Shown one piece after another: positions 1-8,253 of a stretch of DNA of 64,000 nucleotides. The notes below the pieces were generated by a model. That model was not told the DNA's origin and ran no database searches. It saw only the letters and a list, made by a program, of their open reading frames with translations. The translations under genes and the position numbers were made by a program. The first letter of the stretch is position 1. Each line of letters starts with the position of its first letter. The DNA comes from Bog-473 sp036489775 (GTDB taxonomy: Bacteria > Actinomycetota > Acidimicrobiia > Acidimicrobiales > RAAP-2), in the NCBI GenBank assembly GCA_036489775.1, contig DASXFC010000012.1, positions 1 to 64,000 on the forward strand, in the 5' to 3' direction.

Positions 1-648
1 CTTGGTTGCCGCCATCGCCGCCGGTGAGTTGCGGGCGATCTTCTCAGCCAGGTCTTGGGCCTCTTCCCGGAGCCGTTCGGGCGGATCGACCACCTGGCTC
101 ACCATGCCCAGCTCGAGCGCCCGTTGGGCCGACATCCGCTCCTGGCGCCCGACCAGGGCCATGCGCAGGACCGCTTCGAACGGCATCCGTCGGGCCAGGC
201 CGATGAGCTCGTAGGCCGCCACCTGCCCCACCGACACGTGCGTGTCCATGAACTGGGCGTTCGACGCGGCCAGCACGATGTCGGCGTCCGCGACGAAGTG
301 GAGTCCCCCGCCGGCGCAGATCCCGTTGACCGCGGCGATCACGGGCTTCCAGACATTGTTTTGCCACGACGTCAGACGCAGCTCGGCCCGGCGGGTGCGG
401 CCCGATTGCTTTCGGAGGGCATCGGGGTCCCGACTGAGCTGGACCACATCGAGGCCGGTCTGGAAGACATCGCCCTGTCCCGTGTTCACGATGACCCGCA
501 CGGCGGAATCCTCGTCCAACTCGTGCCAGGCTACCTCGAGCTCGTCCAGCATGACGGCATCCATGGCGTTCCCGGCCTCAGGCCGGTTGAACATGAGCCA
601 TCCGACCGCACCGTGGCGCTCGATGGTCAGGCAGGAGTACGGGCTCAA
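1..648 (-). CDS. Crotonase-fold (enoyl-CoA hydratase/isomerase family) protein, 3' end outside the window
   Basis: 216 residues are visible and the C-terminus runs past base 1. The start is taken as TTG at 648 because GGAGGT lies nine bases upstream and the TTG overlaps the stop of the upstream acyl-CoA dehydrogenase. The crotonase core is clear: an N-terminal FNRPEAGNAMD segment near residue 20 and the oxyanion-hole segment NGICAGGGLHF near residue 110. The two glutamates that catalyse hydration in classical enoyl-CoA hydratase (Glu144 and Glu164 of the rat enzyme) align with His in GGGLHF and with His in FMDTH. A plain hydratase is therefore unlikely. An isomerase, hydrolase or other crotonase activity on a CoA ester is the better guess. 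It is translationally coupled to the dehydrogenase and probably acts on the same pathway. Confidence 0.85.
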   Translation of the reverse strand, partial: MSPYSCLTIERHGAVGWLMFNRPEAGNAMDAVMLDELEVAWHELDEDSAVRVIVNTGQGDVFQTGLDVVQLSRDPDALRKQSGRTRRAELRLTSWQNNVWKPVIAAVNGICAGGGLHFVADADIVLAASNAQFMDTHVSVGQVAAYELIGLARRMPFEAVLRMALVGRQERMSAQRALELGMVSQVVDPPERLREEAQDLAEKIARNSPAAMAATK

Positions 649-1964
649 CTGCGGGGCACCTCCCGCCACGGCAGTGACGCATAGTGGTCCGGCTCCCGGG
701 GCAAGCCGAGGACACGTTCGCCCAGGATGTTCTTGTTGATCTCTGTCGTTCCACCCTCGATCGTGTTAGCCCGACTGCGCAGCATCCCCCGGACCTCGTA
801 GGGCAACGAATCGGAGTAGTCAGCCAACTCCCCTACCCACGCGGTGGCGTTCATGCCGAGCACAGCAGTCGCAGCGAGCTGGATCCGCTGGTTGAGTTCA
901 CCCTGGTGCACCTTGCCCACCGAACTCTCAGGTCCTGGTGGCCGCCCGGCTTGGGCCTGACTCCGAACGCGCTGATTGGTCCATTCCCGGACCCGTTCTT
1001 CGCAGTAGAGCCGCATGATCTCGTCGCGGCGTACCGGGTCGTCCCAACCTCCAGGCCCGCCCTCCGCGCTGCGACGCTTGGCTAACCGGACCAGATAGCC
1101 GACTCCGGATCCGCCGATGCGGTCGACACCGCCCGATCCCGCGCCCGACACCATCTGACGCTCCCCGGACAACGTCGAATTGGCCACCTGCCAGCCCGCG
1201 CCGACATCACCCACACGGCACGAGTCGGCGACCTGGGCCGCGTCAAGGAACACCTCGTTGAAGTCGACCTCGCCGCCCATATGGCGCAAGGGACGGACCT
1301 CCACGCCGGGCTGGTGCAAGTCGATGAGAAAATAGGTCAGACCCTTGCGCTTCGGCACGTCGACGTCAGTGCGGGCCAGGAGCACCGCCCAGTCCGAGCG
1401 GTGCGCCCACGTGGTCCAGACCTTCTGGCCCGAAATTACCCAACCATCTTCGTCGCGCTCGGCCCGGGTCGCCAAGGATGCGAGATCCGAACCTGCGCCC
1501 GGTTCGCTGAAGAGCTGACACCAGGCTTCTTCGTTGCGGACGATCGGGGGGAGAAACCGCAGTCGCTGTTCCTCGGACCCGTGAGCGAACAAGGCGGGCG
1601 CGGCAAGATTCAGCCCGAGCGGGTTGAGGCGACCCAAGTTGAAGGGACTGAGCTCCTGCTCCACCCGCCGGGCCACCTCCCGGGAGAGATCGAGGCCGCC
1701 GTAGACGCGGGGCCAGGTGGCCACCACGAGTCCGGACCGTCCAAAGACGGGATACCAGGCGGCATATTCGGACCTGCTTCGCACCTCTCGAACCGCTGCC
1801 GGTCCGCCCCGACGACCGGCTTCGATCCAAGCCGGCGGAAGCGACCTCTCGATCCACTCCCGCACGGCAGCGACGACCTGATCGAGTGTTGTGTCCGCTG
1901 ACACCGGAAGGGTCCCTGCGGTGTTCTCGTGCGATGGGCTGGGAGCAGTGAGTGGCTTGGTCAT
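645..1964 (-). CDS. Acyl-CoA dehydrogenase (FadE type)
   Basis: 439 residues, the usual length for the family. It shows the FAD/substrate motif FSEPGAGSDLAS near residue 151, KVWTTWA soon after, and the C-terminal ANTIEGGTTEINKN stretch near residue 403 that carries the family's flavin-contacting and catalytic region. It should catalyse alpha,beta-dehydrogenation of an acyl-CoA with electrons passed to ETF. The first 40 residues are low-complexity and poorly conserved in the family. It is the first gene of a minus-strand operon with the crotonase-fold gene and is divergent from a GntR regulator, which suggests control by that regulator. The form with the LGLPRE ending is common in actinobacterial steroid and terpenoid catabolism, but the substrate cannot be read from the sequence. 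Confidence 0.93.
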   Translation of the reverse strand: MTKPLTAPSPSHENTAGTLPVSADTTLDQVVAAVREWIERSLPPAWIEAGRRGGPAAVREVRSRSEYAAWYPVFGRSGLVVATWPRVYGGLDLSREVARRVEQELSPFNLGRLNPLGLNLAAPALFAHGSEEQRLRFLPPIVRNEEAWCQLFSEPGAGSDLASLATRAERDEDGWVISGQKVWTTWAHRSDWAVLLARTDVDVPKRKGLTYFLIDLHQPGVEVRPLRHMGGEVDFNEVFLDAAQVADSCRVGDVGAGWQVANSTLSGERQMVSGAGSGGVDRIGGSGVGYLVRLAKRRSAEGGPGGWDDPVRRDEIMRLYCEERVREWTNQRVRSQAQAGRPPGPESSVGKVHQGELNQRIQLAATAVLGMNATAWVGELADYSDSLPYEVRGMLRSRANTIEGGTTEINKNILGERVLGLPREPDHYASLPWREVPRS

Positions 1965-2064
1965 CGGCTCATCGGATTGGCGAGGGCGGGCGGCGCTTCA
2001 CCCCTCTGGGACCTGGCGACCTGGGTCGGCTACCTGTCACGGGCTCCTGAGTCATGGCAGGGCG

Positions 2065-2081
2065 ATTGTATATCTTATTAC
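2065..2081 (-). promoter_or_regulatory. Promoter/operator motif for the acyl-CoA dehydrogenase
   Basis: An AT-rich island in GC-rich DNA. Read on the minus strand it contains ATAAGATATAC followed by AAT, which resembles an extended -10 box about 100 bases before the dehydrogenase start. The same 11 bases occur at 2187-2197 in front of the divergent GntR gene, in the same orientation relative to that gene. The TTGTA half-site is like those bound by FCD-type GntR proteins. Assignment as an operator is inference. Confidence 0.45.
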
Positions 2082-2186
2082 ATCCGCCGAAAAGATCGCC
2101 GGCATGGGCCCTTCCCCGAACCCCGCGCCCGGCACCAGGCCGCATTGCTGAGGGCCATGAGAACACCGTTGAGAACCCACTTTCGC

Positions 2187-2197
2187 ATAAGATATAC
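2187..2197 (+). promoter_or_regulatory. Promoter/operator motif for the GntR gene
   Basis: ATAAGATATAC, an exact copy (in opposite genomic orientation) of the motif at 2068-2078. TAAGAT at 2188-2193 would place a transcription start at about 2200, the first base of the GntR start codon, so the transcript may be leaderless. TTGAGA at 2169-2174 is a weak -35 candidate with a short spacer. Autoregulation by GntR is inferred. Confidence 0.45.
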
Positions 2198-2199
2198 GC

Positions 2200-2928
2200 A
2201 TGCCATCGCCCACCGACAGATCTCGCGGTGCTGCCACAAGCCGATCGAACGGACGTCAAGAGACAAAGATCGTGCGCACGCCAAGTGGGGAACACATCGC
2301 CGAACATATTCGGGGACTGATCTTCGAGGGCGAGCTGCGCCCGGGCATGAGGGTTCCACAAGATGCCATCGCCAACGACCTCGGGGTCAGCCGAATACCG
2401 GTGCGCGAGGCGCTGATCGTGCTCGAGCGCGAAGGGTGGGTGACCAATGAGATGCACCGGGGGGCTTTCATCAATGCGCTCGACGAACCAACGGTGCACG
2501 ATCACTATGAGCTGTTCGGGTTGATCTACGGGTTTGCCGCCAAGCGAGCATTGGCCCGTGCCGGCAAGGACCTGCCGCAGCAACTCGGCGCCATCCAAAC
2601 GCAGTTCGCGCAGGCCACGACGGCCGATGACCACTACGACCTTTCCATTTCCTTTCACAGTCTTATCGTTAAGGGCGCGGCGTCCCCACGCATCAACGTC
2701 GCCCTTCGAGCCATGTCGGCACTCGTTCCGGGAAATTTCTTCGAGGAGGTTCCCGAGGCGGTGGAGGTCGAGAGCCGAGGTCTTGCTGCCGTTACTCGGG
2801 CCATGAAGCAGGGCGACGGCGAGAAAGCGTCCGCTGAATACCTCAAGATGATGCGGAACGTTGGGAACAAGGTGGTGCAGCTCTTCAGGGAACGCTCCCT
2901 GTTCGAGCCGGTTGATTCCACGGTTTGA
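2200..2928 (+). CDS. GntR-family transcriptional regulator, FCD subfamily
   Basis: 242 residues. A basic N-terminal tail of about 30 residues precedes a winged helix-turn-helix (about 35-100) with the family pattern LRPGMRVPQDAIANDLGVSR followed by PVREAL. The C-terminal half is an all-helical FCD effector domain, which in this family usually binds a small carboxylate or an acyl-CoA. It is divergent from the acyl-CoA dehydrogenase gene and followed in the same direction by the thiolase-like/DUF35 pair, so it is the obvious local regulator of this catabolic block. No separate ribosome-binding site is seen before the ATG, which fits a leaderless message. Confidence 0.92.
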   Translation: MPSPTDRSRGAATSRSNGRQETKIVRTPSGEHIAEHIRGLIFEGELRPGMRVPQDAIANDLGVSRIPVREALIVLEREGWVTNEMHRGAFINALDEPTVHDHYELFGLIYGFAAKRALARAGKDLPQQLGAIQTQFAQATTADDHYDLSISFHSLIVKGAASPRINVALRAMSALVPGNFFEEVPEAVEVESRGLAAVTRAMKQGDGEKASAEYLKMMRNVGNKVVQLFRERSLFEPVDSTV

Positions 2929-2958
2929 CGGCCTAAAAGTCGAGCAGCCGTCAACCCA

Positions 2959-4122
2959 GTGTCGTCACATCCCTTTCGCGGCGTCGCCATCGCGGGCGTC
3001 TACAACACGGTGCAGGCACGCCAACTTCCGGATCACGATTCGACTTCGATCTCCATGGCTGGGGCGCTTGGCGCGCTGAAGGATGCCGGCCTCTCCCCCC
3101 ACGAGGTTGACGGTGTCGTCGGACCGGACTGCGCTCAGATCGTGCTCGAACTCGGCCTTGGACCATGTACCCGACGCATCAGTTCGTTGGGGATCCCCAC
3201 AGTCCTCGATGCAGCGGCGCTGATTACCAGTGGCCAGTGCGAGGTCGTCTTGATCGCGGCGGGTGGTGCCGGAATCCATCTCGATCGGACTTCGACCGCA
3301 CCGTGGACTCGGCCGACCAATGAGCTCGTGGTCGGTTACGGACTGTTCACCGCAGCTGAGTTCGCCCTGATGGCACGGCGCCACATGCTCACGTACGGCA
3401 CCACCCCCGAGCAGCTGGCCATGGTGGCCGCAACGATTCGGACCAACGGGCACCTCAACCCGGACGCCGTGTATTCGGGCAAGGGACCGTTCACACCCGT
3501 TGACATTCTCGCTTCCCGCATGATTGCCGATCCCTTCCACCTCTTGGATTGCGCCATGACATCTGAAGGCGGATGTGGCATCGTCCTCGTCGCCGCCGAC
3601 CGAGCTCCTGGTTACCAGGCGCCAATATGGATCTTGGGCGGAGCCAGTGACTCCTTCGGTCCCGCCTACACGGTGGCACCGGTCTGGGACTTCCAGCCCC
3701 GGCCCGACTCCGACCCTGCCGGTTTGGTGGGCGCTCGCGCTGCGAAGAAAGCCTTCGCCATGGGAGGTCTGGTGCCGGCCGATGTCGACGTGGCCGAGTT
3801 CTACGATCCGTTCTCGTTCGAAATCATCAGACAATTGGAAGCGTTCGGCTTCTGCAATGCCGGCGAGGGCGGGCCATTCGTCGAGGATGGCAACATTGCC
3901 CCCGGTGCCCGCCTGCCGGTGACGACGGACGGCGGGACCATGTCGTTCAGTCACCCCGGGATCAACGCGCAACAGCTGCAACGGGTCATCCGGGCGGTCA
4001 GGCAGCTGCGTGGCGACTGCACAACCAACCAAGTGGCCGGCGCGGAGGTTGCCCTGTGCTCAAACGGGGGGTCAGGGGCCCTGTTCTGCGATGTCCTGCT
4101 CTTGGGTCGAGAGCGTCCATGA
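2959..4122 (+). CDS. Thiolase-fold protein without nucleophilic cysteine (Ltp2/SCP2-thiolase-like)
   Basis: 387 residues, starting with GTG 30 bases after the GntR stop. The fold is that of thiolases, but the segment that normally carries the acyl-accepting Cys reads LGIPTVLDAA, with no Cys, and the C-terminal CxG motif is replaced by SNGGSG. A tyrosine sits in EFYDPFSFE near residue 282, and SHPGINAQQL near 331 replaces the usual GHP motif. Loss of the cysteine together with a DUF35 partner is the signature of Ltp2-type steroid side-chain aldolases (Ltp2-ChsH2), which perform retro-aldol cleavage of a 17-hydroxy acyl-CoA. That function is inferred here. A non-steroid acyl-CoA is equally possible. 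The stop overlaps the start of the DUF35 gene (ATGA). Confidence 0.85.
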   Translation: MSSHPFRGVAIAGVYNTVQARQLPDHDSTSISMAGALGALKDAGLSPHEVDGVVGPDCAQIVLELGLGPCTRRISSLGIPTVLDAAALITSGQCEVVLIAAGGAGIHLDRTSTAPWTRPTNELVVGYGLFTAAEFALMARRHMLTYGTTPEQLAMVAATIRTNGHLNPDAVYSGKGPFTPVDILASRMIADPFHLLDCAMTSEGGCGIVLVAADRAPGYQAPIWILGGASDSFGPAYTVAPVWDFQPRPDSDPAGLVGARAAKKAFAMGGLVPADVDVAEFYDPFSFEIIRQLEAFGFCNAGEGGPFVEDGNIAPGARLPVTTDGGTMSFSHPGINAQQLQRVIRAVRQLRGDCTTNQVAGAEVALCSNGGSGALFCDVLLLGRERP

Positions 4123-4550
4123 GCTACCTCCTTCCCCAACCCAAGGGGATTCCGGTTCCTCGGCCCAGCCTCCAGAGCCAGGCCTACTGGGATGGCTGCG
4201 GCCAACATCGGCTCCTCTACCAGCGCTGCGCGGCCTGCGGCTACCACGGACTCGGCACCTTCAACGCGTGTGCACAGTGTCACCAGACCTCCCCGACGTG
4301 GGAACCAAGCGCCGGTCAAGGCTGGCTGTACAGCTGGACCATCGTGTGGCGACCGCCGGATCCACGTTTTCAGGTTCCGTACGCCCCGGCCATAGTCCGG
4401 CTGGACGAAGGAGTGTGGATGATGAGTGCTGTCATCGGCTGCGAGCCGGACGCTCTGCGAGAAGGGCTCCGGCTCTCAGTGGAGTTTCATCCGGCATCCG
4501 ATGAAATAGATCTTCCGTACTTCTCACCCACGTCGGAGGGCCAGCCGTGA
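4119..4550 (+). CDS. DUF35 zinc-ribbon/OB-fold protein, partner of the thiolase-like protein
   Basis: 143 residues from the ATG that overlaps the preceding stop. An N-terminal helix (QAYWDG, about 20-26) precedes a rubredoxin-like zinc ribbon with C37-x2-C40 and C51-x2-C54, then an OB-fold domain beginning at GWLYSWTIV. This is the canonical DUF35 layout. In characterised pairs the OB domain binds CoA and the ribbon contacts the thiolase-fold subunit. Translational coupling on both sides (ATGA upstream, GTGA downstream) supports a stable complex with the product of 2959-4122. A start 63 bases upstream is open but would add an unrelated tail inside the thiolase gene. Confidence 0.88.
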   Translation: MSYLLPQPKGIPVPRPSLQSQAYWDGCGQHRLLYQRCAACGYHGLGTFNACAQCHQTSPTWEPSAGQGWLYSWTIVWRPPDPRFQVPYAPAIVRLDEGVWMMSAVIGCEPDALREGLRLSVEFHPASDEIDLPYFSPTSEGQP

Positions 4551-5305
4551 ACAACGACATCGCCGAGGTGAACGACAAGGTCTATATCCACGAATACATC
4601 GACATCATCGGACATAACCGCGGGCGCTACATGTATCACATGACCGCGAATTGGAGCCCCGCCGCACAAGAGGATCGCCACCAGCTTTGCTACGGGGTGT
4701 GGGGCGTCGTGGGCAGCACCGGACGATGGCCCCAAGTGGTCAACTTATGGGAAGAAGACGGCTTCAATGGCCTGGCTCGATCCTTCGGGCACGAGCTTGG
4801 TCACCGCGACCTTCAGGACCCAAAACTGGCGGCCTGGTGGGCGGCGGCGGCGGAGCTGAGGGCGGGAGGTCTCGATCGCCTGTTGATTCCAGCCCCGTGG
4901 ATGCCCACCATTGAGAGGGCGTGCTCGGCTGGGATCCGAGGTGCTGTCTACGCGCACGAGCAGATCGCGGTGCCGCGAGGCCGCTCGTCGCACTACTTGG
5001 ACTTCGTGCAGAGTGAGCTCATCCCGGTCATGGGCGAATTCGGCTGGGTCCTGGCCGGAGCGTGGGAAACGGCGCTGGTGGATGACAACGAGTGTTTCCT
5101 GCTGTGGGCCATTCCGACCTGGCAGCAGTGGGCCGATCGGGAAAAGGCGCGCCGCAACCATCAGCGACTGATCGAGCTGGAAATACAAAACCTCGCCCTG
5201 ACCGATCAGACCAACCGGATCCTCCTGGTGGATGCGGAGCTCTCACCGATGCGGCTGGGCCGCCAACCTTCTCGGGCGGACCGCACCGAGGACTGGGACG
5301 GTTAA
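4547..5305 (+). CDS. Hypothetical protein, possible NIPSNAP-like/dimeric alpha-beta barrel fold
   Basis: 252 residues, GTG start overlapping the DUF35 stop (GTGA). The N-terminal half has a pattern seen in NIPSNAP and dimeric alpha-beta-barrel proteins: VYIHEYIDIIGHNRGRYM, then GVWGVVGSTGRWPQVVNLWE. The C-terminal half repeats the theme (SSHYLDFVQSELIPVMGEFG, then LLWAIPTWQQWADREKA). No catalytic motif is recognised. Members of this fold act as small monooxygenases, dehydratases or substrate-binding proteins. Coupling to the aldolase-like pair suggests a role in the same pathway. The function remains unknown. Confidence 0.75.
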   Translation: MNNDIAEVNDKVYIHEYIDIIGHNRGRYMYHMTANWSPAAQEDRHQLCYGVWGVVGSTGRWPQVVNLWEEDGFNGLARSFGHELGHRDLQDPKLAAWWAAAAELRAGGLDRLLIPAPWMPTIERACSAGIRGAVYAHEQIAVPRGRSSHYLDFVQSELIPVMGEFGWVLAGAWETALVDDNECFLLWAIPTWQQWADREKARRNHQRLIELEIQNLALTDQTNRILLVDAELSPMRLGRQPSRADRTEDWDG

Positions 5306-5328
5306 ATCCCGGCCCGAGGGCTCATCGG

Positions 5329-6792
5329 TTAGCGCTCCCGCTTTGCGAATTGGGCCGCTTCAACATCCGATTCGCCTGCCGCGGCAACCGCGGCCAACTC
5401 TCGTCGCAGCACCTTGCCGATCTCGCTCTTCGGCAACGCCTCCACGTGCCGAAAGGCGGCCGGAACCTTGTAGGGCACGAGATGTTGCCGACACAGTCTT
5501 TCAAGCTCTTCGTCGTCTGCCTCACCTACGACAAAGGCGATCGGCACCTCGCCCAACCGTTCGTCGGGCAGTCCGACCACAGCCGCCTCAGTCACGCCGG
5601 GAGCGAGCAGGAGAACTTCCTCGACCTGTCCGGGAAACACCTTGTTCCCGCCGCGGTTGATGACGTCGCCCACCCGGCCCTCGATCCACACGAAGCCCTC
5701 ATCGTCGATGCGCGCATAATCCCCGGTGCGGACATAACCCTCCGGGTCCACGCGATCCCCCAGACTGTCGCCGCTGGCGTACCCCGAGGCCATTTGGGGC
5801 GGCTTGACCAACAGCTCCCCGACCATCCCGGTTGGAGTACCCGATGCGTCCTCGGCGACCAGCTTGATGGCCACGCCGGGATGGGCACGGCCTACGGCGC
5901 CGATCTTCTCGGGATGATCACGGGCGTCGGCTGCGGTCCATCCGATGACTTCCCCTATCTCAGCCTGACCATAGCCATTCAGAACGGTGACCCCGAACTT
6001 GTCGGTAAATCGGCGCGCCGCCAGAGGCGAGAGCGGTGCCGTGATGCTCCTGACATAGCGCAATGGCTTTAGATCGTTGACCAGCGGGTCGTCGGCCAAC
6101 ATCACCAACCCGGCTGGCGGCAAGACCGTCGAGCGAATAGAGAACCGATGAACGAGCGAGGCGAACTCCGAAGTGGAGAAATGGTCCATCAGCACCAGGG
6201 GCGCCCCGGCTCTGAGCCCGAACAGAACGTTGTAGATCCCAGCATTCAGTGCCAACGACACCGGAACCAGATTGGGGGATGGGGGGCGAGAGGGATCGGC
6301 GGGCCGTCCCCGCAGAGGGGCGAGGACACGGTCGAGTATTTCCAAATAACTCGTGTGGGTTTGGAGAATCGGCTTGGGCTCTCCGGTTGTGCCCGATGTC
6401 CACGTCACAAAGGCTGTGTCGTCCTCATAGGTGGAGGGCGCGAGACCTGAGACGCGCTCGCCGGCGCTGTCGATCACGGCGGCCGGAGCAGTCGATGCAA
6501 GGACACGCTCCAGTTCCGCCACTGGCTGTCGGGGATTGGCCGGTACGAATACCGCGTGAGCCAGCCAGACGCCGAACATGGCAAAGATGAACTCCGGGCT
6601 GTTTGGGAGTTGCACAACGACGGCTTGACCTGGCTCCACTCCCAAAGCGAGCAGGCGTGCTGCAGTACCGGCGGCCTCCGCCCTGGCCGTAGCCGCCGTG
6701 ACCATCCGATCTACCGTGTTGATCAAGCCATCACCATCGGGGCAGGGATGCATCGTTAGCAGATTGGCCAGGCTGCCTGTCCTTGCTTCCAT
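5329..6792 (-). CDS. AMP-dependent acyl-CoA synthetase/ligase
   Basis: 487 residues from ATG 6792, with GAGGG eight bases upstream (an in-frame GTG at 6795 is the alternative). Adenylate-forming motifs are all present: the P-loop TSGTTGEPKP near residue 133, the A5 motif GYGQAEIGE, the TGD motif in VRTGDYARID, the hinge GRVGDVINRGGNKVFP, and the C-terminal catalytic lysine in KSEIGKVLRR. It should activate a carboxylic acid to its CoA thioester through an acyl-adenylate. It is slightly short for the family. It lies convergent to the aldolase-like operon and divergent from the soluble binding-protein gene. The substrate is unknown. Confidence 0.92.
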   Translation of the reverse strand: MEARTGSLANLLTMHPCPDGDGLINTVDRMVTAATARAEAAGTAARLLALGVEPGQAVVVQLPNSPEFIFAMFGVWLAHAVFVPANPRQPVAELERVLASTAPAAVIDSAGERVSGLAPSTYEDDTAFVTWTSGTTGEPKPILQTHTSYLEILDRVLAPLRGRPADPSRPPSPNLVPVSLALNAGIYNVLFGLRAGAPLVLMDHFSTSEFASLVHRFSIRSTVLPPAGLVMLADDPLVNDLKPLRYVRSITAPLSPLAARRFTDKFGVTVLNGYGQAEIGEVIGWTAADARDHPEKIGAVGRAHPGVAIKLVAEDASGTPTGMVGELLVKPPQMASGYASGDSLGDRVDPEGYVRTGDYARIDDEGFVWIEGRVGDVINRGGNKVFPGQVEEVLLLAPGVTEAAVVGLPDERLGEVPIAFVVGEADDEELERLCRQHLVPYKVPAAFRHVEALPKSEIGKVLRRELAAVAAAGESDVEAAQFAKRER

Positions 6793-7114
6793 CACCGTTG
6801 CCCTCTCTGACGGAACGGCCAGGAGAGTCCGGCATGGCAGGTGTCTGCCACACCCAACCGGCGGCTCGCGTCCCTGGAGTGGCTCAACGACTGGGGCACG
6901 AGCATCCTTTCCAGGGCTCCCATCTGTCCTGGCCCTCCGAACCGCTCAATTGTACATTATATTTGTTTCTGCGAACGAGGGCTTCTCCGCTCGAGGACGC
7001 CGATGGACCTGAAGCGCCAAGCGTGTCGGGGGAATGCACTGCTCGGAATGGGTTGGGGATGAGGAGTCGAAGTGCAGGATCCATGCCCTGCACATGAGTG
7101 CGAGGAGTCACGAC
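6793..7114. promoter_or_regulatory. Divergent intergenic region with AT-rich promoter motif
   Basis: About 320 bases between the acyl-CoA ligase and the binding-protein gene. The notable element is at 6949-6965, beginning ATTGTACATTATA. It matches the site at 2065-2081 at about 12 of 17 bases and contains a TGTACA palindrome. Read on the minus strand it offers a TATAAT-like -10 for the ligase. The remainder is GC-rich and shows no convincing gene. Confidence 0.4.
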
Positions 7115-8221
7115 GTGGCAGACAGCAAAAATGCCTGGCAGGGATCTCCAGAACCGATCAAGATCGGCTGGCTCGGCTCGGCACTTGACGGCCCAGAAGG
7201 CGGCTACAACAAGATCCACCGAATGGCCTTTGATGAAGCGCTCGAAGAGGGCTTGCTCGACCGCCCGGTCGAGTTCGTGCTTCATGCCGAGAACGGACTG
7301 CCGCGCGGATCGGCACGCAATGCGGCCGATGGCTTCAAGTACCTGGTCGACCAAGGCTGTATCGGAGTTGCCGGTGCCTATAGCTCCGACAACGCGATCA
7401 TCGTGGCCCCGCTGGCCAACGAGCTGAAGGTCCCGCTCATCAGTTGGGCGGGCACCGAGCGATTAGCGGGCGAGTACTGCTTTCGACTCGGCAACGGAGA
7501 CTGCGGTGGTGATGCTGCGCTCTGCGTGGCCTGGCTCGCTCGAAATGGCCACAAGCGCATTGCGGTGTTGAGCGAGATCTCACCCAATGGCGAAGAGTAT
7601 TTCCGGTTCTTTCGACAGGAGTGCCGCCGACATAACCTGAAGATCGTCTCCCTCGAAACCGTGAGCCAAAGCCCTGCGAATCTCACCGAGAACCTGGCCA
7701 GCCTCCGCCAATCCGATCCCGATGCTCTCTGCTACATGGGGTATGGGATGTTGGCGGCGCAGGGCCTCCTGCGCAAAGCACTCGACGAACTGGCCTGGGA
7801 CCCGCCCCGGATCATGGGTACGTCATTCATGTTCTATCTGATGGGTCTGGACAAGTTCGAGGGCTGGGTTGGCATCGACCAGTTCGATCCGAACAACCCA
7901 CTCATCGAGGGGTTCCATCGTCGCTTCGTCGAACGACACGGCGAGACCCCACCGATGTGGCCCAACGCGATCCCGGTCTTGGCCTACGACACTGCTCGGG
8001 TACTGGCTGAAGGTCTGTTTCGGGCGCCCACGCTCTCGGGACCAGGACTCAAGGACGGGCTGGAAAGGATCCGGTTCATGCCGAGCACCACCGGTGGACC
8101 GAGGACGCACATCGCTGGCGCCCCCAATGAGCACGGGATGTTCCGTGGTGATTGGCTGCTCTACGGCCGGGTGCGTGACGGAAAACTGGAATTCGAAGGT
8201 CTCTTTGAGCCTGTCGACTGA
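7115..8221 (+). CDS. Leucine/isoleucine/valine-binding-type protein without signal peptide
   Basis: 368 residues from GTG 7115, chosen because GAGGAG (7102-7107) lies seven bases upstream. The open frame extends back to 7034. The protein has a type I periplasmic-binding fold of the LivK/AmiC kind: IKIGWLGS at the first strand, a GVAGAYSSDNAIIVAPLANE segment and the inter-lobe KRIAVLSE strand. No signal peptide or lipobox is visible whichever start is used, and no permease gene is adjacent. It may be an intracellular ligand sensor like AmiC or a binding protein exported another way. A ribosome-binding site and short gap link it to the following amidohydrolase. Confidence 0.85.
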   Translation: MADSKNAWQGSPEPIKIGWLGSALDGPEGGYNKIHRMAFDEALEEGLLDRPVEFVLHAENGLPRGSARNAADGFKYLVDQGCIGVAGAYSSDNAIIVAPLANELKVPLISWAGTERLAGEYCFRLGNGDCGGDAALCVAWLARNGHKRIAVLSEISPNGEEYFRFFRQECRRHNLKIVSLETVSQSPANLTENLASLRQSDPDALCYMGYGMLAAQGLLRKALDELAWDPPRIMGTSFMFYLMGLDKFEGWVGIDQFDPNNPLIEGFHRRFVERHGETPPMWPNAIPVLAYDTARVLAEGLFRAPTLSGPGLKDGLERIRFMPSTTGGPRTHIAGAPNEHGMFRGDWLLYGRVRDGKLEFEGLFEPVD

Positions 8222-8253
8222 CCACAACAGCGTTTCGGAGCCAGGAGAGGCAA

